Below, in pieces: positions 18,475-27,068 of a DNA stretch of 64,000 nucleotides. How positions within the stretch are numbered: position 1 is the stretch's first letter; each line of letters starts with the position of its first letter. Origin of the DNA: Rhizobium lentis (GTDB lineage Bacteria > Pseudomonadota > Alphaproteobacteria > Rhizobiales > Rhizobiaceae); NCBI RefSeq assembly GCF_017352135.1, contig NZ_CP071455.1, forward strand, positions 62,001 to 126,000. Reading direction: 5' to 3'. A model generated the notes under the pieces. The model worked only from the letters and a program-made list of their open reading frames with translations, did not search any database and was not told where the DNA came from. The position numbers and the translations under genes were made by a program.

Positions 18475-19872
18475 ATGACCCGCCAGATCAGGCTCAACGC
18501 CTTCGACATGAACTGCGTCGGACACCAGTCGCCGGGGCTCTGGCGCCATCCGCGCGACAAGTCCTGGACCTACAAGGATCTCGACTATTGGGTGCATCTG
18601 GCAAAGACGCTGGAGCGCGGCAAGTTCGACGGGCTATTCATCGCCGATGTGCTCGGCGTCTACGATGTGCTGAACGGCAATGTTGATGCGGCATTGCGCC
18701 ATTCCGCGCAGGTGCCGGTCAACGATCCGCTGCAGCTCATCCCGACCATGTCTTATGAGACCGAGCATCTCGGCTTCGGCCTGACCGCGTCGCTCTCCTT
18801 CGAGCATCCCTACACTTTCGCCCGCCGCATCTCGACGCTCGACCACCTGACCAAGGGCCGTGTCGGCTGGAACATCGTCACCTCCTACCTCAACAGCGGT
18901 GCGCTCAATATCGGTCAGCCGGCGCAGACGAAGCACGACGACCGCTACGATCTTGCCGAGGAATATCTGGAGGTCTGCTACAAGCTCTGGGAGGGAAGCT
19001 GGGAGGATGGCGCCGTCGTCCGCGACCGGGAAACCGGCATCTTCACCCATCCCGACAAAGTTCACTCCATCGGCCATTCCGGCAGGCATTTCAACGTGCC
19101 CGGCATTCACCTGAGTGAGCCCTCCCCGCAACGCACGCCGGTGCTCTATCAGGCCGGCGCCTCCAGCCGCGGCAAGGATTTCGCCGGCGCCCATGCCGAA
19201 TGCATCTTTGTTGCGTCGCCCTCGAAGGCCGTACTGAAGCGTTATGTCGCCAATGTCCGCGAGGCGGCCGAGCGTGTCGGCCGCAATCCGCGCGAAATCC
19301 TCGCCTTCAACCTGCAGACCGTGATCCTCGGCGAGACGGATGCGGAGGCGCAACGGAAGTTCAACGACTACCGCAAATATGCCTCCTTCGAAGGCGCGCT
19401 GACGCTGATCTCGGGCTGGACCGGCATCGATTTCGGCCAGTTCGGACCGGATGAGGTGCTGCGGCATCGTCATACCAATGCCGTGCAATCGGCCGTCGAG
19501 ACCTTCACGACAATCGATCCGACGAAGGAATGGACGGTGCGCGAAATGGCCGATTGGGTCGGCGTCGGCGGTTTCGGTCCTGTCTTCGTCGGCTCGCCGC
19601 AGACGGTCGCCGATCTGATGCAGGAATGGATCGAGGATACCGATGTCGATGGCTTCAACCTCGCCTATGCCGTAACGCCCGAGAGCTTCGAGGATGCCGT
19701 CGATCTGCTGGTGCCGGAACTGCAGAAGCGCGGCGTCTACAAGACCGAATATGCCAAAGGAACGCTGCGTGAGAAGCTTGGGGGAGCGGGCCCTCGGCTT
19801 GTCGCGCCGCATCCGGGTGTCGCCTATCGCAATCTCTTCGGCGAGCCCGCGCGTATCGCCGCCCGCGGCTGA
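18475..19872 (+). CDS. LLM class flavin-dependent monooxygenase (DmoA/NtaA/DszA-like)
   Basis: A 465-residue FMNH2-dependent monooxygenase. Features are IRLNAFDMNCVGHQSPGLWR at the N-terminus, DGLFIADVLGVYDV, RISTLDHLTKGRVGWNIVTS, and GPVFVGSPQTVADLMQEW near the C-terminus. DmoA, DszA and SnaA are the closest named types I can recall, two of which act on sulfur compounds. AAGGAAAA precedes the ATG. It sits directly behind the RbsC-like permease, so the imported compound is probably its substrate. It needs an external reductase; the FMN reductase at 62969-63529 is the only candidate in the window. Confidence 0.9.
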   Translation: MTRQIRLNAFDMNCVGHQSPGLWRHPRDKSWTYKDLDYWVHLAKTLERGKFDGLFIADVLGVYDVLNGNVDAALRHSAQVPVNDPLQLIPTMSYETEHLGFGLTASLSFEHPYTFARRISTLDHLTKGRVGWNIVTSYLNSGALNIGQPAQTKHDDRYDLAEEYLEVCYKLWEGSWEDGAVVRDRETGIFTHPDKVHSIGHSGRHFNVPGIHLSEPSPQRTPVLYQAGASSRGKDFAGAHAECIFVASPSKAVLKRYVANVREAAERVGRNPREILAFNLQTVILGETDAEAQRKFNDYRKYASFEGALTLISGWTGIDFGQFGPDEVLRHRHTNAVQSAVETFTTIDPTKEWTVREMADWVGVGGFGPVFVGSPQTVADLMQEWIEDTDVDGFNLAYAVTPESFEDAVDLLVPELQKRGVYKTEYAKGTLREKLGGAGPRLVAPHPGVAYRNLFGEPARIAARG

Positions 19873-19881
19873 GCGAATAAT

Positions 19882-19912
19882 GGCTGGGTGACAAAAAATA
19901 TCTCGCCCAGCC
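19882..19912 (+). other. Intercistronic hairpin
   Basis: A 10-bp stem with one G-T pair (GGCTGGGTGA / TCGCCCAGCC form) and an A-rich loop stands ten bases after the monooxygenase stop. No T-run follows, so it is more likely an RNA-stabilising or partial-termination element than a full terminator. The dipeptide-type importer genes follow on the same strand. Confidence 0.4.
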
Positions 19913-19996
19913 CGGTCATTCGAATTTAATCTCTATGACAGTCGGTACTTCGCCCTGAATATGGGCGCTCGGAACATGATCGATCAGGAGGGGCTC

Positions 19997-21607
19997 ATGA
20001 CCATTCCAGAAATCTCGCGGCGCGCGCTGATGAAGGGCACCGCTCTGCTGTTTGCCTCGACGGCGCTCGCCCGGCAAGCCCTTGCGCAGGCCGCGCCAAG
20101 CGGCGGCCGGCTGGTCGTTGCGGCCGATTCCGAGCCGAAGAACCTCAACCCCGCCATCGTCGCCTCGAACGGCGTCTTCTTCATCGCAAGCAAGGTGGTC
20201 GAGCCGCTCGCCGAAGCCTCGTTCGACGGCAAGGACGGGCTTGCGCCGCGCCTTGCCACCTCCTGGGAAGGTTCGCCCGACGGCCTCTCCGTCACCTTCA
20301 AGCTGCGCGACGGCGTCACCTGGCATGACGGCAAGCCGTTCACCTCGTTCGATGTCGCCTTCTCCGCGCTCAAGATCTGGAAGCCGCTGCAAAATCTCGG
20401 CCGTCTGGTCTTCGCCAATCTCGAAGCCGTCGATACGCCCGACGATTACACCGCCATCTTCCGCTTCTCCAAGCCGACGCCGTTCCAGCTCATCCGTAAT
20501 GCGCTGCCTGTCGTAACCAGCGTCGTCGCCAAACATATTTTCGACGGCACCGATATCGCCACCAATGCAGCCAATAATGCACTGGTCGGCACCGGCCCGT
20601 TCAAATTCGCCGAACACAAGCCCGGCGAATATTATCGGCTGACACGCAATGAGAATTATTGGGAAAAGGATCAGCCGAAACTCGACGAGATCGTCTACCG
20701 CGTGCTGCCTGATCGCGAGGCGGCGGGAGCGGCGCTCGAAGCAGACGAAATCCAGCTTGCCGCCTTCTCGGCGGTGCCGCTCGCCGATCTCGACCGTATA
20801 TCCAAGATCGACGGCATCAAGGTGATTTCCAAGGGCTACGAGGCCCTGACCTACCAGCTCGTCGTGGAGATCAATCACCGCCGCAAGGAACTCGCCGACC
20901 TCAGGGTGCGCCAGGCAATCGCCCATGCGATCGACAAGAAATTCGTGGTCGACACGATCTTCCTCGGTTATGCCGCCGCCTCGACCGGGCCGGTGCCGAA
21001 GAACGCACCGGAATTCTACACGTCCGATGTCGCGACCTATGAGTTCAACCCCGCGGCCGCCAACGATATCCTCGACAAGGCGGGTTACATCAAGGGGCCG
21101 GATGGCAACCGCTTCTCGCTGAAGCTCCGCCCCGCCCCCTATTTCAACGAGACCCGGCAATTCGGTGATTACCTTCGTCAGGCGCTCGCGGTGATCGGCA
21201 TCAATGCCGAGATCGTCAATGCCGATGCGGCCGCGCACCAGAAGGCTGTTTATACGAATCACGATTTCGATCTCGCCGTCGGCCCACCGGTCTTCCGCGG
21301 CGATCCGGCAATCTCCACCACCATTCTCGTCCAATCAGGTACGCCCGATGGTGTGCCCTTCTCCAACCAGGGCGGTTATGCCAATCCGGAACTCGACAAG
21401 ATCATCAAGCAGGCTGCGCAGACCATCGACACCGGTGCGCGCACCGGTCTCTACCGCAAGTTCCAACAGCTTGTAGTCGCCGACCTGCCGCTGATCAACG
21501 TCGCGGAATGGGGCTTCATCACCGTCGCGCGCGACACCGTGCTCAACGTCTCGAACAATCCGCGCTGGGCCGTCTCGAACTGGGGCGATACCGCGCTGCA
21601 ATCATGA
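19997..21607 (+). CDS. Dipeptide/oligopeptide-type ABC substrate-binding protein (family 5)
   Basis: A 536-residue periplasmic protein with a twin-arginine-type signal (SRRALMKG at 7-14, hydrophobic stretch, cleavage near ALA at 30). Family 5 blocks are LATSWEGSPDGLSVTFKLRD and GVTWHDGKPFTSFDV. The ATG at 19997 follows AGGAGG with six-base spacing; an earlier in-frame ATG at 19961 is not preferred. It heads a five-gene importer set. Members bind peptides, nickel, opines or glutathione-like compounds. Next to flavin monooxygenases, a sulfur-containing ligand is possible (inference). Confidence 0.9.
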   Translation: MTIPEISRRALMKGTALLFASTALARQALAQAAPSGGRLVVAADSEPKNLNPAIVASNGVFFIASKVVEPLAEASFDGKDGLAPRLATSWEGSPDGLSVTFKLRDGVTWHDGKPFTSFDVAFSALKIWKPLQNLGRLVFANLEAVDTPDDYTAIFRFSKPTPFQLIRNALPVVTSVVAKHIFDGTDIATNAANNALVGTGPFKFAEHKPGEYYRLTRNENYWEKDQPKLDEIVYRVLPDREAAGAALEADEIQLAAFSAVPLADLDRISKIDGIKVISKGYEALTYQLVVEINHRRKELADLRVRQAIAHAIDKKFVVDTIFLGYAAASTGPVPKNAPEFYTSDVATYEFNPAAANDILDKAGYIKGPDGNRFSLKLRPAPYFNETRQFGDYLRQALAVIGINAEIVNADAAAHQKAVYTNHDFDLAVGPPVFRGDPAISTTILVQSGTPDGVPFSNQGGYANPELDKIIKQAAQTIDTGARTGLYRKFQQLVVADLPLINVAEWGFITVARDTVLNVSNNPRWAVSNWGDTALQS

Positions 21608-21647
21608 TAGGATCGGCGGCAATTTTCTTCCAGAGGCCCTCTCCGGC

Positions 21648-22637
21648 GTGAAACGAGCCATCATCCTCCTGAGGCGCAGGGCGATCAGCAGCATTCCGGT
21701 GCTGCTGATCGTGGTGATCTTCACGTTTTTCCTGCTCGAATCCGCCTCGGGCGATGCCGTCGACGCCTATCTCGGCTCGATCGGCGGCGGTGATGCGGCC
21801 CTGATTCAGTCGCTGCGTGAGAGCTATGGCCTCGACCGGTCCATGCTTGCGCGCCTCTGGCTCTATCTTTCCTCGCTCGCGCGGTTCGATCTCGGCTGGT
21901 CGGTCGCCTTCAACCGGCCGGTCGGCGAACTGATTGCCGAGCGCCTGCCCAATACACTGCTGCTGATGGGCAGCGCGACGGCGCTTTCCTTCGGCCTCGG
22001 CTCAGCGCTCGGCGTCCTTGCGGGCGCGCGGCCAGGCAGCGTACGGGATCGGCTGCTGTCGATCGGTTCGCTTGTCGTTTATGCCATTCCGAGCTTTTGG
22101 CTCGGCCTGGTGCTCAGCATCACCTTTTCGGTGAAGCTGCGCTGGTTTCCCATCGCCGGCATAGAGACGATCGCTTCCGGCAAGACGGGATTTGCGCGCG
22201 CGCTCGATATATTTGATCATCTGGTGCTGCCGGTCGGTGCGCTTGCCATGATCTATCTCGCTTTGTTCCTGCGAGTGATGCGGAGCGGCATGGCTGAGGC
22301 ATGGAAGCTGGATTTCGTGCTCTTTGCCCGCGCCAAGGGTCTGTCGCGAAGCCGCATCGTGCTGCGCCATGTCGCGCGCAATGCGCTGCTGCCGCTCGTC
22401 ACCATGCTCGGGCTGCAATCGGCCGCCATGCTCGGCGGCAGCGTCGTGATCGAAAGCGTCTTTGCGATCCCGGGGTTCGGGCGGTTGGCGCAGGAGGCGG
22501 TCAATGGCCGCGATGCACCGCTGTTGATGGGCATCGTCGTCACCAGTGCCGTGCTCGTTATCGCCGTCAACTTCCTCGTCGATCTCGTCTATGCCGCGCT
22601 CGACCCGCGCATCGGCGCTTCGGAGGGCGGCGTATGA
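21648..22637 (+). CDS. Dipeptide-type ABC transporter permease (DppB-like)
   Basis: A 329-residue membrane protein of the DppB/OppB family. The long first periplasmic loop includes SLRESYGLDRSMLARLWLYL, and the coupling loop has ARAKGLSRSRIVLRHVARNA. It starts with GTG at 21648; no in-frame ATG fits the family N-terminus. A 40-base gap follows the binding-protein gene, and the stop overlaps the DppC-like start (ATGA). Confidence 0.92.
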   Translation: MKRAIILLRRRAISSIPVLLIVVIFTFFLLESASGDAVDAYLGSIGGGDAALIQSLRESYGLDRSMLARLWLYLSSLARFDLGWSVAFNRPVGELIAERLPNTLLLMGSATALSFGLGSALGVLAGARPGSVRDRLLSIGSLVVYAIPSFWLGLVLSITFSVKLRWFPIAGIETIASGKTGFARALDIFDHLVLPVGALAMIYLALFLRVMRSGMAEAWKLDFVLFARAKGLSRSRIVLRHVARNALLPLVTMLGLQSAAMLGGSVVIESVFAIPGFGRLAQEAVNGRDAPLLMGIVVTSAVLVIAVNFLVDLVYAALDPRIGASEGGV

Positions 22638-23467
22638 GCCGTCTCCAGCACTTCTTCAGCACCTGGGAAGGTGTGGCCGGGCTTGCGCTCCTCGTCATCC
22701 TGCTGTTGGCCGGCCTGCTCGCACCCGTCATCTCGCCGGGCGACCCGCTGAGAATCGCCGGCCGAGCGCTGCTCGCGCCGTTTTCCGAGCCGGCTTTTCC
22801 GCTCGGCACCGATCGTCTTGGCCGCGATGTGCTCGCCGGTCTGCTTTACGGTGCGCGCACCTCACTTGTGGTCGGCCTCGCGGCAGCCTTATCGGCCATG
22901 GTCCTCGGTGTCTGCGTCGGCATGGCGGCCGGTTTTGCCGGCGGGGTCGTCGACGAAGCGCTGATGCGGGTGGTCGACGCCTTCCAGATCGTGCCGGCTT
23001 TCCTGCTGGCACTTGCCTTCGTCAGCACCATCGGCGTCTCGACGCCTGTCGTCGTCCTGGCCATCGCACTTGGCAGTTGGGCGGATCCGGCGCGGCTGAC
23101 ACGAGCGCAGGTGCTTGCGATCCGGGAGCAGGATTATGTCGCTTCGGCGAAGGTGATCGGCATGCATCCGCTTGAGATCGCCGTCCGCGAAGTCCTGCCG
23201 AACGCGCTGCCGCCGGTGCTTGCGCTTTCCGCCACCATCGTCGCCGGCGCGATCCTCACCGAGGCGGCGCTTTCCTTTCTAGGCCTCGGCAATCCCAATA
23301 TCGCCACCTGGGGTTCAATGATCGCAGAGGGTCGCAGCGTGCTGCGTTCGGCATCCTATCTCTCGGTCATCCCCGGCGCAGCGCTTGCCGTGACCGTGCT
23401 CAGCGTCCACCTCTTCAGCGAGGGCCTCGGCAAGGCGCTGGCCGAGAACGGCGTGAGGGCGGTATGA
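22634..23467 (+). CDS. Dipeptide-type ABC transporter permease (DppC-like)
   Basis: A 277-residue permease. The first helix is followed by FPLGTDRLGRDVLAGLLYGA, the family hallmark before helix two, and the coupling loop reads ASAKVIGMHPLEIAVREVLP. The start at 22634 overlaps the previous stop by four bases, and its stop overlaps the next ATPase start in the same way. An open frame extends upstream but lies over dppB. Confidence 0.92.
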   Translation: MSRLQHFFSTWEGVAGLALLVILLLAGLLAPVISPGDPLRIAGRALLAPFSEPAFPLGTDRLGRDVLAGLLYGARTSLVVGLAAALSAMVLGVCVGMAAGFAGGVVDEALMRVVDAFQIVPAFLLALAFVSTIGVSTPVVVLAIALGSWADPARLTRAQVLAIREQDYVASAKVIGMHPLEIAVREVLPNALPPVLALSATIVAGAILTEAALSFLGLGNPNIATWGSMIAEGRSVLRSASYLSVIPGAALAVTVLSVHLFSEGLGKALAENGVRAV

Positions 23468-24249
23468 GCGGTATTTTCTGCAGCCTGAAACAGTTTTCGG
23501 TCATTTATGGGCGCGGCACGGCCGCGCTCGATGGCATCGATCTCGATATCGTCGCCGGCGAGAGGCTGGCCATCATCGGCGAAAGCGGTTCCGGCAAGAG
23601 CACGCTTGCCCGCGCGCTCGCCGGTCTGCTGCCTGAAGGAGCGAAGGTCGGCGGCAAAATGCAGTGGTCTGTCCTTGGCCATTCGCCCCGTCCCGGCCGC
23701 GATTTCGGCTTCGTCTTCCAGGATCCGGGCTCCAGCCTCAATCCCGTGATCACGATCGGCGAGCAGATCGCCGAAGGCGCCAGGCGCCATCTCGGCTTCA
23801 GCTGGAAACAGGCTTATATCAGAGCCGAGGAATTGCTCGAGCGAGTGCAGATGCCGCGGCCTGACAGGGTCATGCGGGCCTTTCCGCACCAGCTTTCCGG
23901 CGGCCAGCGCCAGCGCGTGGCGATTGCGGCGGCCATCGCTGCAAGACCTGCGCTGCTGATCGCCGACGAGGCGACCAGCGCGCTCGACGTCGTGGTCCAA
24001 GCCGAAATTGTCCGTCTTCTCGACGGTCTGGTGCGCGAGGACGGCATGACGTTGCTCTTCATCACCCATGACATCGCGCTCGCTTCCGGCTTCGTCGATC
24101 GCATCGCCGTCTTTCACAATGCGCGGCTGGTCGAAACGGGTCCCGTTCGTTCGGTGCTTTCAGCGCCGGCAAATGATCATACCGCCGCCCTCATCGCCAG
24201 CCATCGCGATCTGGCGACGCCGCCGCTGATCGCAGGGGTGGCTTCATGA
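23464..24249 (+). CDS. Dipeptide-type ABC ATP-binding protein (DppD-like)
   Basis: A 261-residue ATPase. Walker A GESGSGKST is at 39-47, then FVFQDPGSSLNP (Q-loop), signature LSGGQRQR, Walker B ALLIADEATSALD and H-loop FITHD. It is shorter than E. coli DppD because it lacks the long C-terminal cysteine-containing extension. It overlaps both neighbours by four bases. Confidence 0.92.
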   Translation: MSGIFCSLKQFSVIYGRGTAALDGIDLDIVAGERLAIIGESGSGKSTLARALAGLLPEGAKVGGKMQWSVLGHSPRPGRDFGFVFQDPGSSLNPVITIGEQIAEGARRHLGFSWKQAYIRAEELLERVQMPRPDRVMRAFPHQLSGGQRQRVAIAAAIAARPALLIADEATSALDVVVQAEIVRLLDGLVREDGMTLLFITHDIALASGFVDRIAVFHNARLVETGPVRSVLSAPANDHTAALIASHRDLATPPLIAGVAS

Positions 24250-25028
24250 ACCCCGCGCTGCTTTCCTTAGCAAACATCTCCAAAGCCTTTTTGTCCTCGG
24301 GTCGCCGGGTCGCTGCTCTCGACAATGTCTCGCTGACGATCGCAGCCGGCGAAACCCTTGGCCTCGTCGGGGCCTCCGGCAGCGGGAAATCGACGTTGTC
24401 GCGCATCCTGTTGCGGCTTCTCTCGGCCGACGCCGGCGCGATCCGCTTCGAGGGAGAGGATTGGCTTGCGTTGAACGGTGCGCCGTTGCGCCGCAAACGG
24501 GCGCGCATGCAGATGGTGTTCCAGGATCCGCTCGCGGCCTTCAATCCGCTGGCGAGCGTAAGTGTGGCGCTCGACGATCCGCTGCGTATCCACGGCATCG
24601 TGCCCAGGGAACGACGTGCCGGCGAGATCGCAATGCTTCTCGAACGCGTCGGCCTGCCCGCCGATTATGCCTCACGTCCAATCCGCGCTCTCTCCGGCGG
24701 CCAGCGCCAGCGTGTGGCGATCGCCCGAGCTATCGCTACGCGTCCCTCTCTGTTGGTGCTTGACGAGGCGGTATCGGCGCTCGACGTCACCGTGCGCGGC
24801 AGGATTCTCGAACTTCTGGTCAGCCTGCAGAAGGAACAGGGCATTGCCTGTCTGTTCATTTCGCATGATCTTGCCGTGGTGCGTGCCGTGTCCCACCGCA
24901 TCGCCGTCATGGATGGCGGACGGATCGTCGAGACCGGTCCGGCGGCGGCAGTCGTTGCCAAACCGAAATCCGATGCCGGCAGCGCGCTCGTGGCAGCGGT
25001 CCCTCGCCTCGTTACCGATCCGTCCTGA
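24246..25028 (+). CDS. Dipeptide-type ABC ATP-binding protein (DppF-like)
   Basis: A 260-residue ATPase. Walker A GASGSGKST is at 42-50, with Q-loop MVFQDPLAAFNP, signature LSGGQRQR, Walker B LLVLDEAVSALD and H-loop FISHD. It completes the DppBCDF-like importer. The class V aminotransferase gene begins 12 bases later behind a good AAGGAG site, so that enzyme is co-expressed with the importer. Confidence 0.92.
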   Translation: MNPALLSLANISKAFLSSGRRVAALDNVSLTIAAGETLGLVGASGSGKSTLSRILLRLLSADAGAIRFEGEDWLALNGAPLRRKRARMQMVFQDPLAAFNPLASVSVALDDPLRIHGIVPRERRAGEIAMLLERVGLPADYASRPIRALSGGQRQRVAIARAIATRPSLLVLDEAVSALDVTVRGRILELLVSLQKEQGIACLFISHDLAVVRAVSHRIAVMDGGRIVETGPAAAVVAKPKSDAGSALVAAVPRLVTDPS

Positions 25029-25039
25029 AGGAGATGCCG

Positions 25040-26134
25040 ATGTTCGATCTTGGTTGGAATCCCCTGCATGGCGTGCCGTCCTACCCCGTGGAGCGCTTCG
25101 GCACCCTCGCCGACAGGATCGGCGGCATCTTGCGCAGCCGTGGCGATGTCTTACTGGTGCAGGCCGAGGCGGTGGTGGCGCTGGAGGCGGTCGCGGTCAG
25201 CCTTGCGCGCCCCGGCCTTGCCGCACTCAACATCGTCACCAGTCCCTATGGCCGCTGGTTTGGTCAATGGCTGCGGCGGGGTGGTGCCAGGGTTGAGGAT
25301 ATCGTCGCCGAGCCAGGCCTGCCAATCGAGATCGAAGCGGTCGCGAAAGCGTTGCAGGCCGGCCCTCACATCGACGTCATCGCTGTGGGTCACGCGGAAT
25401 CCGCGAGCGGCATTCTCAATCCCCTGCCCGAGATAATGGCGCTTGCCCGGGCTCGCGGCATCGTCACCGTTGTCGATGCGGTCGCCTCGGTCGGCGGCCA
25501 TCAGTTCGACGTCGATCATCTCGGCATCGACATCGCCGTCATAGGTCCGCAGAAGGCGCTCGGCGGTCCGGCGGGCGTCTCCGCGCTCTCCGTAAGCCAG
25601 CGCGCCTGGCAGCTCATTCTCAAGGAGGGCGCACAGCGCGACTCGATCCTGTCGCTGGCCGATCTGAAAAGATGGGTCGACGATGGCCGGCGCGGTCTGC
25701 CGGGAACGCCGGCGCCGCTGGAATTCTTTGCGCTGGAGGCGGCTCTCGACCGTATCGAGGCCGAAGGTATGGAGAATGTCATCGCCCGCCATGCGCTGGC
25801 GGCGTCGGCGACGCGGGCTGGGCTTGCCGCACTCGGCGCCGGAGCCTGGGCGCCGCCGGCAAAGGCTTCCAACCTGGTCACGGCGGTGCCGGTGCCGCAG
25901 GCGTTGGCGCCTGCTGCACTGATCGCCGCTGCGGCGCGGTTGGGTGTCGAGTTGACCGAGGGTGTTGGGACGGCGCCCATCAATCTCGTGCGTCTGAATC
26001 ACACCGGCCCACGCGCTGCATTCCAGACGGTACTTGCTAATGTCGCGGCTTACGGCGCGGCCCTTCGGCAGGCCGGCCACCCATCTGACATTGCCGCAGC
26101 ATCCGAGGCGATTTCAGTGGTCTACAGTCGATGA
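25040..26134 (+). CDS. Class V aminotransferase family PLP enzyme
   Basis: A 364-residue fold-type I PLP enzyme of the serine-glyoxylate/alanine-glyoxylate aminotransferase and cysteine-desulfurase superfamily. PLP-site residues are visible: DAVASVGG (Asp146) and GPQKALGGPAG with the Schiff-base Lys172. The N-terminal cofactor block is less typical than in AGXT. ATG 25040 was preferred to 25034 because AAGGAG abuts the latter. It is the last gene of the dipeptide-type importer operon, so it probably acts on the imported compound, perhaps by transamination or C-S cleavage (inference). Confidence 0.85.
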   Translation: MFDLGWNPLHGVPSYPVERFGTLADRIGGILRSRGDVLLVQAEAVVALEAVAVSLARPGLAALNIVTSPYGRWFGQWLRRGGARVEDIVAEPGLPIEIEAVAKALQAGPHIDVIAVGHAESASGILNPLPEIMALARARGIVTVVDAVASVGGHQFDVDHLGIDIAVIGPQKALGGPAGVSALSVSQRAWQLILKEGAQRDSILSLADLKRWVDDGRRGLPGTPAPLEFFALEAALDRIEAEGMENVIARHALAASATRAGLAALGAGAWAPPAKASNLVTAVPVPQALAPAALIAAAARLGVELTEGVGTAPINLVRLNHTGPRAAFQTVLANVAAYGAALRQAGHPSDIAAASEAISVVYSR

Positions 26135-26204
26135 AAGCCTGCTTCGGCCTTGATAATCACAGCTCGTCAAGGCAGGAGAATGGCATCACGGAGACTTGGC
26201 AGAG

Positions 26205-27068
26205 ATGACGAAATTGCTGGATGCACAGGGCCTGGAGATTTCACACGCGGGGCATCGCACCCGCCTGAAATGGCACCGGCTGCGCAAGCGCTTTGCTGAT
26301 CCACTGTTTTCAGCCGAGGTGATGGCGGAAGGTTTTGCAGCAGGCGCCTCGATGGAACTCGACCTGCGCGTGCGCGCCGACGGCGGCTTCGTCGTGCTGC
26401 ACGACAAGGAGCTGGAAGGCGAAACAACGGGATATGGACCGATCGCCAAAAAGAGTGGCTCCGACCTCCGCGACATCCGGATGAAGGAGGGCGCCCGGCC
26501 GCTGATCCTCAGCGAGGATCTCGCAGGCATGATGCAGGCGACGCATCCGGCCGCGTTGCTGCAATTCGACATGAAGGACGATTACGAAGCGATCGGCGCA
26601 AGCGGCATCGCGCATCTTGCCGAGCATTTCCGCGATATCGCTGCTTCGGTGATCGTCAGCGGCGGCTGTCTCGACCTCGTTATGGCAGTCAAGGAAAAGC
26701 TTCCGCATCTGCTGCGCGGCATCGATCCGACCGATAAGCTTTACGGCATCCGGGAGGCCAGCGGTTGGAAGGCCGCCGAAACGGAACTGCGCGCCGATCT
26801 GCGCGGGCCGACCGAACCCGACACAGTCTACCTCCACTGGCCGCTGATCCTTGCTGCCGCCAAGGACGGCTTCGACATGATCGCGCTCTGCCGTGACGAA
26901 GGCAAACGCGTCGACGCATGGACCTTCACCCTGAAGGATCCGGAGGCAGGATTCAGTGAAGAGGAGTGGCGCAGCTTCTCGGCATTGATGGCCCTGAAGC
27001 CGGATCAGATCACCACCGATGAGGCGCCGGCGACCGAACGCGCCTGGCGTCGGCGCATTAGCGGGTAA
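26205..27068 (+). CDS. Divergent glycerophosphodiester phosphodiesterase family protein
   Basis: A 287-residue GDPD-like TIM-barrel protein. The catalytic residues can be traced (HR at 17-18, ELD at 51-53, LHD with His66), but the spacing after the first HR is longer than in standard GDPDs: a basic insert (TRLKWHRLRKRF) replaces the usual GxxxxxPENT. The start is the ATG at 26205, with GGAG 11 bases upstream; a TTG at 26196 is an alternative. It converges on, and overlaps by 11 bases, the IMPase gene at 27058-27882. It probably hydrolyses a glycerophosphodiester or related phosphodiester. Confidence 0.75.
   Translation: MTKLLDAQGLEISHAGHRTRLKWHRLRKRFADPLFSAEVMAEGFAAGASMELDLRVRADGGFVVLHDKELEGETTGYGPIAKKSGSDLRDIRMKEGARPLILSEDLAGMMQATHPAALLQFDMKDDYEAIGASGIAHLAEHFRDIAASVIVSGGCLDLVMAVKEKLPHLLRGIDPTDKLYGIREASGWKAAETELRADLRGPTEPDTVYLHWPLILAAAKDGFDMIALCRDEGKRVDAWTFTLKDPEAGFSEEEWRSFSALMALKPDQITTDEAPATERAWRRRISG

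Noticed and set aside
19926..19950. Possible fourth copy of the sulfur dyad (TTAATCTC on the plus strand)
   Set aside because: The first arm has a mismatch at the key A and no second arm stands at nine-base spacing.
19916..21334. A 472-codon open frame on the minus strand
   Set aside because: It is antisense to the dipeptide-type binding-protein gene; composition and lack of motifs mark it as a shadow.
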